Part shown: piece after piece, positions 1 through 6,682 of the stretch
Position numbering within the stretch: position 1 is the stretch's first letter
Layout of the letters: each line of letters starts with the position of its first letter
Assembly (NCBI GenBank): GCA_017470045.1
Contig: JAFUFG010000062.1
Span: 1-21,903, forward strand
DNA length: 21,903 nt
Direction of reading: 5' to 3'
DNA from: Bacilli bacterium
Lineage (GTDB): Bacteria; Bacillota_I; Bacilli_A; RF39; UBA660
Made by a program: the position numbers and the translations under genes
The notes under the pieces: generated by a model
Seen by the model: only the letters and a program-made list of their open reading frames with translations
Database searches by the model: none
What the model was told of the DNA's origin: nothing

Positions 1-2715
1 ACCATTACCATATAATTTATTCGCATTATGTAATGTTAAATAGATAGCCTCTAATCTCTTAGATTGATGATGGGTACCAGAAGTTTTTCCATCATACTTA
101 ACCTCTTGCCATCCGATATCTTGAATATGAGTAGCATATCCAACACGTTTTTGAACAAATGGAGCAGCTGTTTTCGTATCCGTACGAACAGGTGGCTCTT
201 CACCTTTACGAACCAAAACAATTTCAATTGCTTCTAATCGATAAGAATAACTAGCAGTACCAGCAGCTTCCCCATTCTTTGCCCAGCCCATCCAACCGAA
301 TTCTTGAGCATGAACACGATAATAAATATCATAGAAATTCGCAATATCGCCATCTAAATAAATCTTAATAGCTTCCAATCTCTTAGATTGATGAGAAGTT
401 CCGGAAATTTCTCCATCTTTTTTCCAAACGCCTAATTTTTCATCTTCCCAACCAAGATCCTGTACATGAGTAACATATTTCACAGACCCTTCATAACGAT
501 TGGATTCTAATAAGATAGAAATAGATTCCAATCTTCTAGATTGATGAGAAGTACCAGCCATTTGACCATCACGAACATATCCTTGACTATCTCCAAGATC
601 TTGAATATGAGTACGATAAACAACACTTAATCGTTCTTGCTCAACCATAATCAAACAAGTATCACTTAATCCATTAGAAGTAGTTACCGTAATTCTAGAA
701 CTGCCCATTCCAACAGCTTTTAATAAACCATTTGTAATAGTAATAACATTAGTATTACTAGATTGCCATGTTAATGTTCGATCCGCACCAGAATCTGCAT
801 CTAAAATAACACTTAAATAAACTTCTTCTCCAAGGAATAGTCGTACTTCGTCTTCAGCAAATTCAACGGAACGTATCTCCGATGCAGACTCATTAACAGT
901 AACATCACAAGTCGTCTCTAAACCATTCATAGTAGTAATCGTAATAGTTGTATTACCAGCACGAACACCAGTTACTACTCCATTCTCATCTACTGTCGCA
1001 ATAGAAGAATCTGCACTTTCAAAGGTAACACTCTTATTCGTAGCATTCTCTGGAGTAACATGAGGTCTTAAAGTACCAGTATCTCCAACATTAAGAACAA
1101 GATGAGCATAATTAACACTAACTCCTTCAGGAGGAACTAACATACCACTAACCGTAACTTCACAAGTACTACTGCTTCCATCTTCATAAATTGCAATAAC
1201 AGTAGCAGTACCATTGCCAACTGCTGTAACATTACCATTTTCATCTACTGCTACAACACTAGGATCACTACTACTCCAAGATACAGCACTATCTCCTGGA
1301 GCTTCTCCATCAACTAAAACACTTAATTCAGATTGTTCTCCTTCTTTTAAAACAACACGATCCTGACTAATTTCAACGTCACTTTCCGGAGCAAATTCAT
1401 CACTAACAGATACCAAACAAGTATCACTTTGTCCATCAGCAGTAGTTGCCGTAATAATAGCAGTACCCGTACCAACTCCAACAATATGACCATCTTGATC
1501 TACGATACAAACCTCTTCATTACTACTACTCCAAGTAATTCCATCAGAATTATCGATTAACTTAGAAGAAGTTCCTAAACCTAATGTAGTAGAATCCATT
1601 GGAAGATGGAAAGAACCATCTGGATCCTCTTCTACTTCATTAACAATAACATTACAAGTTGCGGTTACTTCGCCAGTAGAACTACTAACTATAATAGAAG
1701 TAGTTCCAGGAGAAACCGCAGTAATTAAACCATTTCGATTAACAATCGCAATATCTTCATCCAAAGAACGATAATCTAATGTTTTATCTTCTGTTGCATC
1801 AGTCGGAAATATTTGAGCAGCAAGTTGTTTTGTTTGACCTTCATCCAAAGTAACAGAAGTAGTAGATAAAACAATCTCTTCAATTGGCTTTTCTGGAGCA
1901 TCTACAACAAAAGTATAACTTTTCGATGCATTACCAAGAGTAACATTGATTGTTGTAGTACCCATCTTACGAGTACGTATAACACCATCCGAAACCGTTG
2001 CTATGGTTTGATCCAAACTAACCCAATTACCATTGGTATTTTCAATATAAGTATAAGCAGAAGTAAATCCATTATTTCGTAAAGAAAAACCATTTAATGC
2101 ATAAACATCACCTAAAGCTGCATGATTCCAGTTTCCTAAATCATCAACACGAATAACCGATATATTAGAACTATCAATTAAAACACTTTCCCCCGACTTA
2201 GTAGAAGTACCAGTTAAAGTAGAAGCATTATAAGAGGGAGAACTACTATAAACAACAACCCAATAATAATATCCATTCTGAGTACCAAAACATCCTACTC
2301 CAATAGACTTTACATTCGCATTTAATAAATAAGAAGAAACCGTTGCATCATTCATAAACGAATTATAAACCATCGTATATCCATCAGAACGACTGGCAAA
2401 AGTACTTTCATAAGAATAACCATAAGTGTCATAAGCATCCGTTCCATCCGGACGAACATGATTCGCAGAATAATATAAAGATAACTCTTTTGCTCTCCAA
2501 TTCGCAATTGTCGTTAAATCACGATCCAAAACAACCGTACCTAAATCTTTACTAGAACGTTCTGTATTAAGCATCGAAACAAAAGAAGAAGCATTATTAT
2601 AATAATACGTACCAGTTAATGTAACATTTAATGTATCCGCATAAACATCCGTAATTCCAAAAAAACAAAAAAATACAAATATCCCAAACAGAAGTTTCTT
2701 TAATCTACTTTTCAT
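1..2715 (-). CDS. Secreted CAP-domain / Big_2 / ChW-repeat surface protein, C-terminus beyond the left edge
   Basis: 905 codons are open from the ATG at 2713-2715 to the left edge, so the C-terminus is missing. Residues 1-26 are a signal peptide (KKLLFGIFVFFCFFG core, likely cleavage after VYA). Residues about 40-158 form a bacterial CAP/SCP domain with the typical HVRPDG motif at 86-91. From about 210 to 690 there are five or six Big_2 Ig-like domains, recognised by recurrent 'ATVDENGVVTGV' and 'G..TITITT' patterns. From about 698 to the edge there are four ChW repeats (Y.THIQD.GW...KDGE.AGTS.QS.RLEAI); the first lacks the usual Trp. The likely role is an extracellular or wall-associated protein. 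CAP domains have varied, mostly uncharacterised activities, and ChW repeats are thought to bind surface polymers or partners. The ribosome site is weak (AAGG about 12 bases upstream). The domain calls are firm; the function is not. Confidence 0.9.
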   Translation of the reverse strand, partial: MKSRLKKLLFGIFVFFCFFGITDVYADTLNVTLTGTYYYNNASSFVSMLNTERSSKDLGTVVLDRDLTTIANWRAKELSLYYSANHVRPDGTDAYDTYGYSYESTFASRSDGYTMVYNSFMNDATVSSYLLNANVKSIGVGCFGTQNGYYYWVVVYSSSPSYNASTLTGTSTKSGESVLIDSSNISVIRVDDLGNWNHAALGDVYALNGFSLRNNGFTSAYTYIENTNGNWVSLDQTIATVSDGVIRTRKMGTTTINVTLGNASKSYTFVVDAPEKPIEEIVLSTTSVTLDEGQTKQLAAQIFPTDATEDKTLDYRSLDEDIAIVNRNGLITAVSPGTTSIIVSSSTGEVTATCNVIVNEVEEDPDGSFHLPMDSTTLGLGTSSKLIDNSDGITWSSSNEEVCIVDQDGHIVGVGTGTAIITATTADGQSDTCLVSVSDEFAPESDVEISQDRVVLKEGEQSELSVLVDGEAPGDSAVSWSSSDPSVVAVDENGNVTAVGNGTATVIAIYEDGSSSTCEVTVSGMLVPPEGVSVNYAHLVLNVGDTGTLRPHVTPENATNKSVTFESADSSIATVDENGVVTGVRAGNTTITITTMNGLETTCDVTVNESASEIRSVEFAEDEVRLFLGEEVYLSVILDADSGADRTLTWQSSNTNVITITNGLLKAVGMGSSRITVTTSNGLSDTCLIMVEQERLSVVYRTHIQDLGDSQGYVRDGQMAGTSHQSRRLESISILLESNRYEGSVKYVTHVQDLGWEDEKLGVWKKDGEISGTSHQSKRLEAIKIYLDGDIANFYDIYYRVHAQEFGWMGWAKNGEAAGTASYSYRLEAIEIVLVRKGEEPPVRTDTKTAAPFVQKRVGYATHIQDIGWQEVKYDGKTSGTHHQSKRLEAIYLTLHNANKLYGNG
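45..622 (-). repeat. Four tandem ChW-repeat coding units
   Basis: DNA encoding the ChW motifs repeats about every 140-160 bases. The block around 'ctcttagattgatga' recurs near 51-71 and 375-395, with a close variant at 528-552. A more diverged unit starts near 233. The repeats are in frame in the surface-protein gene and continue towards the left edge. They are coding repeats, not CRISPR or intergenic repeats. Confidence 0.85.
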
Positions 2716-2730
2716 CTTATCACACTACCT

Positions 2731-2749
2731 TACAATATTTATTGTACCA
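2731..2749 (-). promoter_or_regulatory. Extended -10 promoter overlapped by a palindrome, for the CAP/ChW gene
   Basis: On the minus strand TGG-TACAAT (2741-2749) is an extended -10; no good -35 is seen. The -10 is one arm of the inverted repeat TACAAT-AAAT-ATTGTA (2731-2746), whose other arm lies near the expected transcription start. That position would suit an operator. It could also be a chance AT palindrome. Confidence 0.5.
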
Positions 2750-2770
2750 TTAAAGAAAAAAAATATAAAG

Positions 2771-2794
2771 AAAAAGAAGAGTTTTACTCTTCTT
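2771..2794 (-). terminator. Rho-independent terminator of the desulfurase-ttcA unit
   Basis: A 9-bp stem (AAGAAGAGT / ACTCTTCTT) with a 3-base loop is followed on the minus strand by a T-rich tract. The TAA stop of the ttcA-like gene lies in the loop, and the final Glu codons form the ascending arm. Confidence 0.75.
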
Positions 2795-3611
2795 CATAAT
2801 CTTCTAAGAAACTTTTATATTCTCCATGTCTTTTGGTACCAAGAACACAATCTAGATTAATATTATCTAAAGACTTAAAAATATTATAATCAATTCGATT
2901 ATTAACTTTACGCATCTTTTTAATTAATTCTTTAATTTCTTTACGTTTACTCATACCATCATCTACTAAACTACATCCTTCTGTAAAACGACAAGCACAA
3001 TTAATGAAAGTTAATTCATTATATTTTCTCCAAGCTATAATATCCTCTTCACGAATCATATACAAAGGACGAATTAGTTCTAATCCTTTAAAATGATCAC
3101 TATGAAGTTTCGGCATCATAGTCTTAACTTCAGACCCATAAAACATACTAAGTAAAGTAGTTTCAATTACATCATCTAAATGATGTCCTAAGGCAATCTT
3201 ATTGCATCCTAATTCTTCTGCATGATTATATAGACACCCTCTTCTCATACGTGCACATAAATAACAAGGGCTCTTCTCCTGTTTTTCGACAATATCAAAA
3301 ATATCCGATTCAAATATCTCTAATGGAATATTTAATATCTTCGCATTATCTTCAATAAATTGACGATTATAATCATTATATCCTGGATCCATACAAACAT
3401 AATGTGCTTCAAAAGGAACATCACCATGTCTTTGTAATTCTTGAATACACTTTGCTAGAAGAAATGAATCTTTTCCCCCACTGATACAAACCATAATTTT
3501 ATCATTTTCCTGTATCAATTGATATTCTTTTACCGCTTTAATAAAATTAGCCCATATATCTTTTCGAAACTTTTTAATAATACTTCGTTCAATTTCTTGA
3601 TATTTTTCCAT
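2784..3611 (-). CDS. ttcA: TtcA-family PP-loop tRNA 2-thiocytidine synthetase
   Basis: 275 aa, a normal length for the family. Residues 44-49 are the ATP-pyrophosphatase P-loop SGGKDS. A GHHLDD motif follows near 142-147. CxxC at C116/C119 plus the late cysteines C205, C207 and C213 fit the three-cysteine [4Fe-4S] site of TtcA, which adenylates and thiolates C32 of tRNA using sulfur from a cysteine desulfurase. The ATG overlaps the stop of the upstream desulfurase gene (TAATG) and follows a strong AAGGAGG, so the two are translationally coupled and probably supply sulfur to the same reaction. Related PP-loop thiolases of unknown substrate cannot be excluded, so family membership is firm and exact tRNA specificity is inferred. 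Confidence 0.85.
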   Translation of the reverse strand: MEKYQEIERSIIKKFRKDIWANFIKAVKEYQLIQENDKIMVCISGGKDSFLLAKCIQELQRHGDVPFEAHYVCMDPGYNDYNRQFIEDNAKILNIPLEIFESDIFDIVEKQEKSPCYLCARMRRGCLYNHAEELGCNKIALGHHLDDVIETTLLSMFYGSEVKTMMPKLHSDHFKGLELIRPLYMIREEDIIAWRKYNELTFINCACRFTEGCSLVDDGMSKRKEIKELIKKMRKVNNRIDYNIFKSLDNINLDCVLGTKRHGEYKSFLEDYEEE

Positions 3612-4729
3612 TAAGAAACCTCCTTAATACATTGATCAAATGCAAGATAAAATTCTTTTAATTCCGCATCTGTTGTTAGATGAGAAAAACTAATACGCAA
3701 AGAAGAAGAAGCTAAAGCTTTATCATGAGTTAGTGCAAAAACAAGTTTAGAAGGAGTACCTACAGGACAACAAGAAGTTTTGGTAGATAAATAAATCCCC
3801 TTTTCTTCTAACATCTTCGCAAAACAATCACTCTTTACTCCCTTAATACTAAAGTTCAAAGTAAAAGGAATAGATTGATCCGTACTATTAATATAAACAT
3901 TTTTATAGTTATTCAAGAAATCACGTACTTCGTGATTCATTTTTTGAACAGCATGATAGCGTTCCTCTTGTTTCGAAATAGCAATATCTAATGCTTTTTC
4001 AAATGCTAAAATATTTCCAAGAACTGGAGTTCCACTTCGATAAACCGTAGTAGACTTACCACCATGAATGATTGGTTTAATGGAAACATCCTTTTTCTTA
4101 ATTAAAACTCCAAAACCATTTAATCCATAAAATTTATGAGGCGCAATGGTTACTAAATCAACATCCGAAAAATCAATAGAAACTTTTCCAATAGATTGAG
4201 CAGCATCCGTATGAAATACAGTATGAGGATTGCTTTTTACAATTTTTGCAATTTCTTCGATTGGCTGACGAATTCCAAGTTCACTATCAACACAACAGAT
4301 ACTAACTAATATGGTATCTTCACGCAACAATTTTTTTAGATTTTCCAAATCAATGATACCATCTTTTGTGACATTTAAAACATCTACCTCAAAACCAGCT
4401 TCTTGCATCGTTGTAGCAGAAGCAATAATAGAATTGTGTTCTAATCCGCTTACAATGATATGTTTTCCATAATTCTTATATCGCTCACAAACACCTTTAA
4501 TCGCAAGATTATTAGATTCAGTTGCCCCACTAGTATAAATTACTTCTTCTGGTAAAACTCCAAGTAAAGATGCAATATGATTTGTTGCATTATCAATCAT
4601 TTTCTTTGCTTCTAACCCTAAACCATGAGAAGAGTTAGGATTTGCATAGTATTTTTTTGTAATTTCATAATAATAATCTAATACATTCTCATCAACTGGA
4701 GAATTTGCTGCATAATCCAAATAAACCAT
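3611..4729 (-). CDS. Cysteine desulfurase (NifS/IscS-like, PLP-dependent)
   Basis: 372 aa from the ATG at 4727-4729, which has GGAGG five bases upstream. A TTG four codons earlier overlaps that ribosome site and is unlikely to be the start. It is an aminotransferase class-V enzyme: LDYAANSP at the N-terminus, SGATESNN (67-74), EHNS with H98, HTDAAQS with D174, and the PLP lysine K199 in APHKFYG. A mobile-loop cysteine pair (C320/C321, in KTSCCP) sits where the persulfide-forming cysteine lies in IscS. It takes sulfur from cysteine for thiolation and possibly Fe-S assembly. The direct overlap with the TtcA-like gene points to tRNA thiolation as one use. No IscU or other Fe-S scaffold gene lies in this window. 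Confidence 0.9.
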   Translation of the reverse strand: MVYLDYAANSPVDENVLDYYYEITKKYYANPNSSHGLGLEAKKMIDNATNHIASLLGVLPEEVIYTSGATESNNLAIKGVCERYKNYGKHIIVSGLEHNSIIASATTMQEAGFEVDVLNVTKDGIIDLENLKKLLREDTILVSICCVDSELGIRQPIEEIAKIVKSNPHTVFHTDAAQSIGKVSIDFSDVDLVTIAPHKFYGLNGFGVLIKKKDVSIKPIIHGGKSTTVYRSGTPVLGNILAFEKALDIAISKQEERYHAVQKMNHEVRDFLNNYKNVYINSTDQSIPFTLNFSIKGVKSDCFAKMLEEKGIYLSTKTSCCPVGTPSKLVFALTHDKALASSSLRISFSHLTTDAELKEFYLAFDQCIKEVS

Positions 4730-4739
4730 AATTACCTCC

Positions 4740-4764
4740 AAAAAAAATAGGTATAAAATACCTA
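4740..4764 (-). terminator. Hairpin terminator between HMA gene and desulfurase gene
   Basis: A perfect 7-bp stem (TAGGTAT / ATACCTA) with an AAA loop (TTT on the minus strand) is followed by eight T on the minus strand. The T-run directly abuts the GGAGG of the desulfurase gene. It should block read-through from the HMA operon. Confidence 0.7.
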
Positions 4765-4767
4765 CTT

Positions 4768-4773
4768 ATTATA
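4768..4773 (-). promoter_or_regulatory. Possible -10 element for the desulfurase-ttcA unit
   Basis: TATAAT on the minus strand overlaps the HMA stop codon; no convincing -35 is seen. Transcription would start near 4761, inside the terminator stem, so transcripts from this promoter would lack the full hairpin and escape termination. Confidence 0.4.
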
Positions 4774-4999
4774 CACTTTTTTTCGAAAGAAAGGAATACC
4801 CTGCTTGATTCACTTTTTCTTTTAAAGACTCTTCTGCCAATTCATTTTTTGAAGTAATCGTTGCAGTCTTCTTTTCTAAATCAATCGTAACTTTCTTTAC
4901 TCCTTCTAATTCCATAAAAGCATCCGTCATGTGCTTTGCACAATTCGCACATTTCATTCCGTCTATTTCAACTACAATAGTATATTTTTTACCAAACAT
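4769..4999 (-). CDS. Small heavy-metal-associated (HMA/CopZ-like) protein
   Basis: 76 aa, one whole HMA domain with the metal-binding loop GMKCANC (C17, C20). It fits the beta-alpha-beta-beta-alpha-beta layout of Cu(I) chaperones such as CopZ. The start has an ideal ribosome site (AGGAGG, five bases before the ATG), which begins inside the TAG stop of the preceding gene, so the two are co-transcribed. No copper ATPase or CopY-type regulator is visible nearby. The metal is therefore inferred from the family only. Confidence 0.85.
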   Translation of the reverse strand: MFGKKYTIVVEIDGMKCANCAKHMTDAFMELEGVKKVTIDLEKKTATITSKNELAEESLKEKVNQAGYSFLSKKSV

Positions 5000-5007
5000 A
5001 AATCCTC

Positions 5008-5415
5008 CTATAATGGAGTCGCAATATCGCTATCCATCTTTCTTCGCATTTTTTCTTCATCATATCTCATAATAATCGGATCCTTCCCATCCGTATCAAT
5101 CACGAAATACGAATCTTTCTCATGTTCCCCAAAGAACATAGAAACTACGCTTTCTACATCATCCGTATGATATTGTTCTTTCGCATCTTTCAAACTAAGA
5201 AGTTTGTAATACGCATATCTTATTCCATCATCCATATTCGTAGAACTCTCTTCAATACTAGAATACTTCTTATCATTCGTATTGATAAAAGTACTACCTT
5301 CCATAGTACCCATCATTGGTCCTAAAACACGATAACGTAAATGTCTTTGTTTCGAATCTTTATCCGAAACAATATCCTTATAAACTAATAATGTTAAAAA
5401 GATTTTTGAATCCAT
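5008..5415 (-). CDS. Hypothetical protein, 135 aa
   Basis: I do not recognise this family. The protein is soluble-looking and mixed in charge, with no signal peptide or membrane span. It has a GPMMGTMEGSTF segment near residues 32-43 and a C-terminal half rich in Asp/Glu/Lys. The start follows a strong GGGGGAG four bases upstream. It is the first gene of a two-gene transcript with the HMA chaperone, eight bases apart. That linkage hints at a shared condition of expression but gives no function. Confidence 0.75.
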   Translation of the reverse strand: MDSKIFLTLLVYKDIVSDKDSKQRHLRYRVLGPMMGTMEGSTFINTNDKKYSSIEESSTNMDDGIRYAYYKLLSLKDAKEQYHTDDVESVVSMFFGEHEKDSYFVIDTDGKDPIIMRYDEEKMRRKMDSDIATPL

Positions 5416-5442
5416 ATAACTCCCCCTATTTTTACTGTATAT

Positions 5443-5471
5443 TAAATACCATAAAATAAGAAAAAAGTCAA
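5443..5471 (-). promoter_or_regulatory. Probable promoter of the 135-aa / HMA operon
   Basis: TTGACT (5466-5471) and a weaker TATTTA (5443-5448) are spaced by 17 bases on the minus strand. The -35 begins right after the mazG-like stop codon. There is no terminator hairpin between them, so read-through from the sir2 operon is possible. Confidence 0.5.
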
Positions 5472-5771
5472 TTAACCCTCGATTCTAATATAAGCTCCAT
5501 TTTCCTTTTTATACTTACGTTTTTTATTCTTATCAATCTTGTTTATAAGCTCTTCTTCTAAGTCAATTCCAAGGGTTTCACATAATCCCATAACATAGAT
5601 TACGATATCTGCAAATTCACTACCTAAATCATTCTTTTTCTTGTAATACGCATCAAATGCTTCGCCTACTTCTCCGTATAGTAAATTAAAATTAAAGTTT
5701 GGATCTAAAGAGAAACCTTTCTCTATTTTATTTTGATAAACTTCTTTTTGCTTTTCTTTTAAATCAATCAT
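5472..5771 (-). CDS. MazG-like nucleotide pyrophosphohydrolase
   Basis: 99 aa from the ATG at 5769-5771. An upstream in-frame ATG would give 122 aa but overlaps the small membrane ORF in another frame, while the chosen start has GAAGGTG just before it. The all-alpha MazG/dUTPase-type metal motif is present: GEVGE (33-37) followed by EFADIVIYV with E52 and D55, and a Lys-rich tail. The family hydrolyses (d)NTPs to NMP and pyrophosphate, usually for housecleaning. The single short domain fits the stand-alone MazG-like group. It is the last gene of the sir2 operon. The substrate is not predictable. Confidence 0.85.
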   Translation of the reverse strand: MIDLKEKQKEVYQNKIEKGFSLDPNFNFNLLYGEVGEAFDAYYKKKNDLGSEFADIVIYVMGLCETLGIDLEEELINKIDKNKKRKYKKENGAYIRIEG

Positions 5772-5773
5772 TC

Positions 5774-5863
5774 TTACACCTTCTTTGTCATTTCGATTAT
5801 TACTGCAATAGGAAGTACTAGTATAAATAGTACAATCCAAAATAATTTCTTAAGACCATCCAT
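5774..5863 (-). CDS. 29-aa single-span membrane peptide
   Basis: A short ORF between sir2 and the MazG-like gene. It reads MDGLKKLF, a hydrophobic stretch WIVLFILVLPIAVII, and a charged EMTKKV end. It has an excellent ribosome site (AGGAGG six bases before the ATG) that begins inside the sir2 TAG stop. Its own TAA stop lies two bases before the MazG-like ATG. The tight fit on both sides argues for a real translated small protein with one transmembrane helix. No homolog is recognised and no role can be assigned; it might only serve translational coupling. Confidence 0.7.
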   Translation of the reverse strand: MDGLKKLFWIVLFILVLPIAVIIEMTKKV

Positions 5864-5873
5864 AAAAAGCCTC

Positions 5874-6590
5874 CTATTTTAACTTTGAAAAAATATTTTG
5901 AAAATCATCATGAATAACCAAATCGAAATCCGCATCATTCGGTGTAGCATCTCGGTTCAATAAAACCATATTCTCTCCACCGAATTCACGAATCATTCCA
6001 CTAGCAGGATAAACCGTTAAAGAAGTTCCTGCAACAATCAACAAATCCGCTTCTCTTATTGCGTCTATAGAAAATGCGAAATCATCTTGCGGTAACATCT
6101 CTCCATATAATACAACATCTGGTCGAATAATTCCACCACAAGTACAACTAGGTACCCCTGTAGAAGAGAATATTGCATCACTATCATAATCTTTCATACA
6201 AGTATCACAATAATTTCGATATACCGATCCATGAATTTCGTATACCTTTTTAGAACCTGCTTTAGTATGTAACCCATCAATATTTTGAGTAACAACCACT
6301 ACATCTTTTCCCCTTTTTTCTAAATCCACAATATATTGATGAACGATATTCGGTTCATATTCTAAACAATTTAAATATTCTCGGTAAAAATCAAAAAAAT
6401 CTTCTGTATGTTTATACAAACAATCTTCACTTAACATATATTCAGGAGGATATTTATACTTCATTTGATATAATCCATCAGGACTACGAAAATCTTTAAT
6501 CCCGCTTAATGTAGAGACTCCAGCTCCACTAAAAAAAACTATTTTTTTCGCATCATCAATCATTTTTTGTAACATTTCAATAGAATCCAT
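5874..6590 (-). CDS. cobB: SIR2-family NAD-dependent protein deacylase
   Basis: 238 aa from the ATG at 6588-6590, preceded by GGTGAT. Upstream in-frame ATGs lie inside the promoter and are rejected. All sirtuin signatures are present: GAGVS (22-26), FRSPDGLY (34-41), TQNID (101-105), catalytic H120 in EIHGS, zinc cysteines C128, C131, C149 and C151, and a late VAGTSL. It removes acetyl or other acyl groups from lysines using NAD+. The zinc set is CxxC plus CxC, slightly tighter than the common CxxC pair. It heads an operon with the 29-aa peptide and the MazG-like gene. Acyl-chain preference cannot be told. Confidence 0.92.
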   Translation of the reverse strand: MDSIEMLQKMIDDAKKIVFFSGAGVSTLSGIKDFRSPDGLYQMKYKYPPEYMLSEDCLYKHTEDFFDFYREYLNCLEYEPNIVHQYIVDLEKRGKDVVVVTQNIDGLHTKAGSKKVYEIHGSVYRNYCDTCMKDYDSDAIFSSTGVPSCTCGGIIRPDVVLYGEMLPQDDFAFSIDAIREADLLIVAGTSLTVYPASGMIREFGGENMVLLNRDATPNDADFDLVIHDDFQNIFSKLK

Positions 6591-6606
6591 AAGCATCACC
6601 AAATTC

Positions 6607-6615
6607 ATTATAACA
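6607..6615 (-). promoter_or_regulatory. Extended -10 promoter of the sir2 operon
   Basis: TGT-TATAAT on the minus strand, without a clear -35. The predicted start near 6600 leaves a leader of only about ten bases, so the GGTGAT ribosome site sits at the very 5' end of the mRNA. Confidence 0.65.
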
Positions 6616-6645
6616 TACAAAAAAACTAGAATCTGATAATTCTTG

Positions 6646-6654
6646 TGTTATAAT
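6646..6654 (+). promoter_or_regulatory. Extended -10 promoter of the acyltransferase gene
   Basis: TGT-TATAAT at 6646-6654 on the plus strand. A weak AGGGAG at 6666-6671 lies 11 bases before the ATG. The promoter is divergent from the sir2 promoter. Confidence 0.6.
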
Positions 6655-6682
6655 GAAAGAAAGATAGGGAGTCGTGGTTTGA

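Larger units (their letters stand above)
6604..6657. repeat. 12-bp inverted repeat spanning the divergent promoters
   Basis: TTCATTATAACA at 6604-6615 and its exact reverse complement at 6646-6657 are separated by 30 bases. Each arm contains one of the two facing extended -10 boxes. The repeat could be a shared regulator site, but most of the match is -10 consensus. Confidence 0.5.

Noticed and set aside
45..622. Regularly spaced DNA repeats that could look like a CRISPR array
   Set aside because: Units are in frame, about 140-160 bases apart, imperfect and encode ChW motifs.
4730..4741. TTG start giving a 376-aa desulfurase
   Set aside because: The TTG overlaps the GGAGG that serves the ATG at 4727-4729; the family usually begins at the xYLDYAA strand.
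4931..5325. Two overlapping plus-strand ORFs of 79 and 67 codons
   Set aside because: They lie antisense to the HMA and 135-aa genes, have no ribosome site or promoter, and read as basic/aromatic shadow peptides.
5772..5840. N-terminal extension of the MazG-like protein to 122 aa
   Set aside because: This stretch is better explained by the 29-aa membrane ORF in another frame, and the extension (CTIYTSTSYCSNNRND) has no family match or ribosome site.
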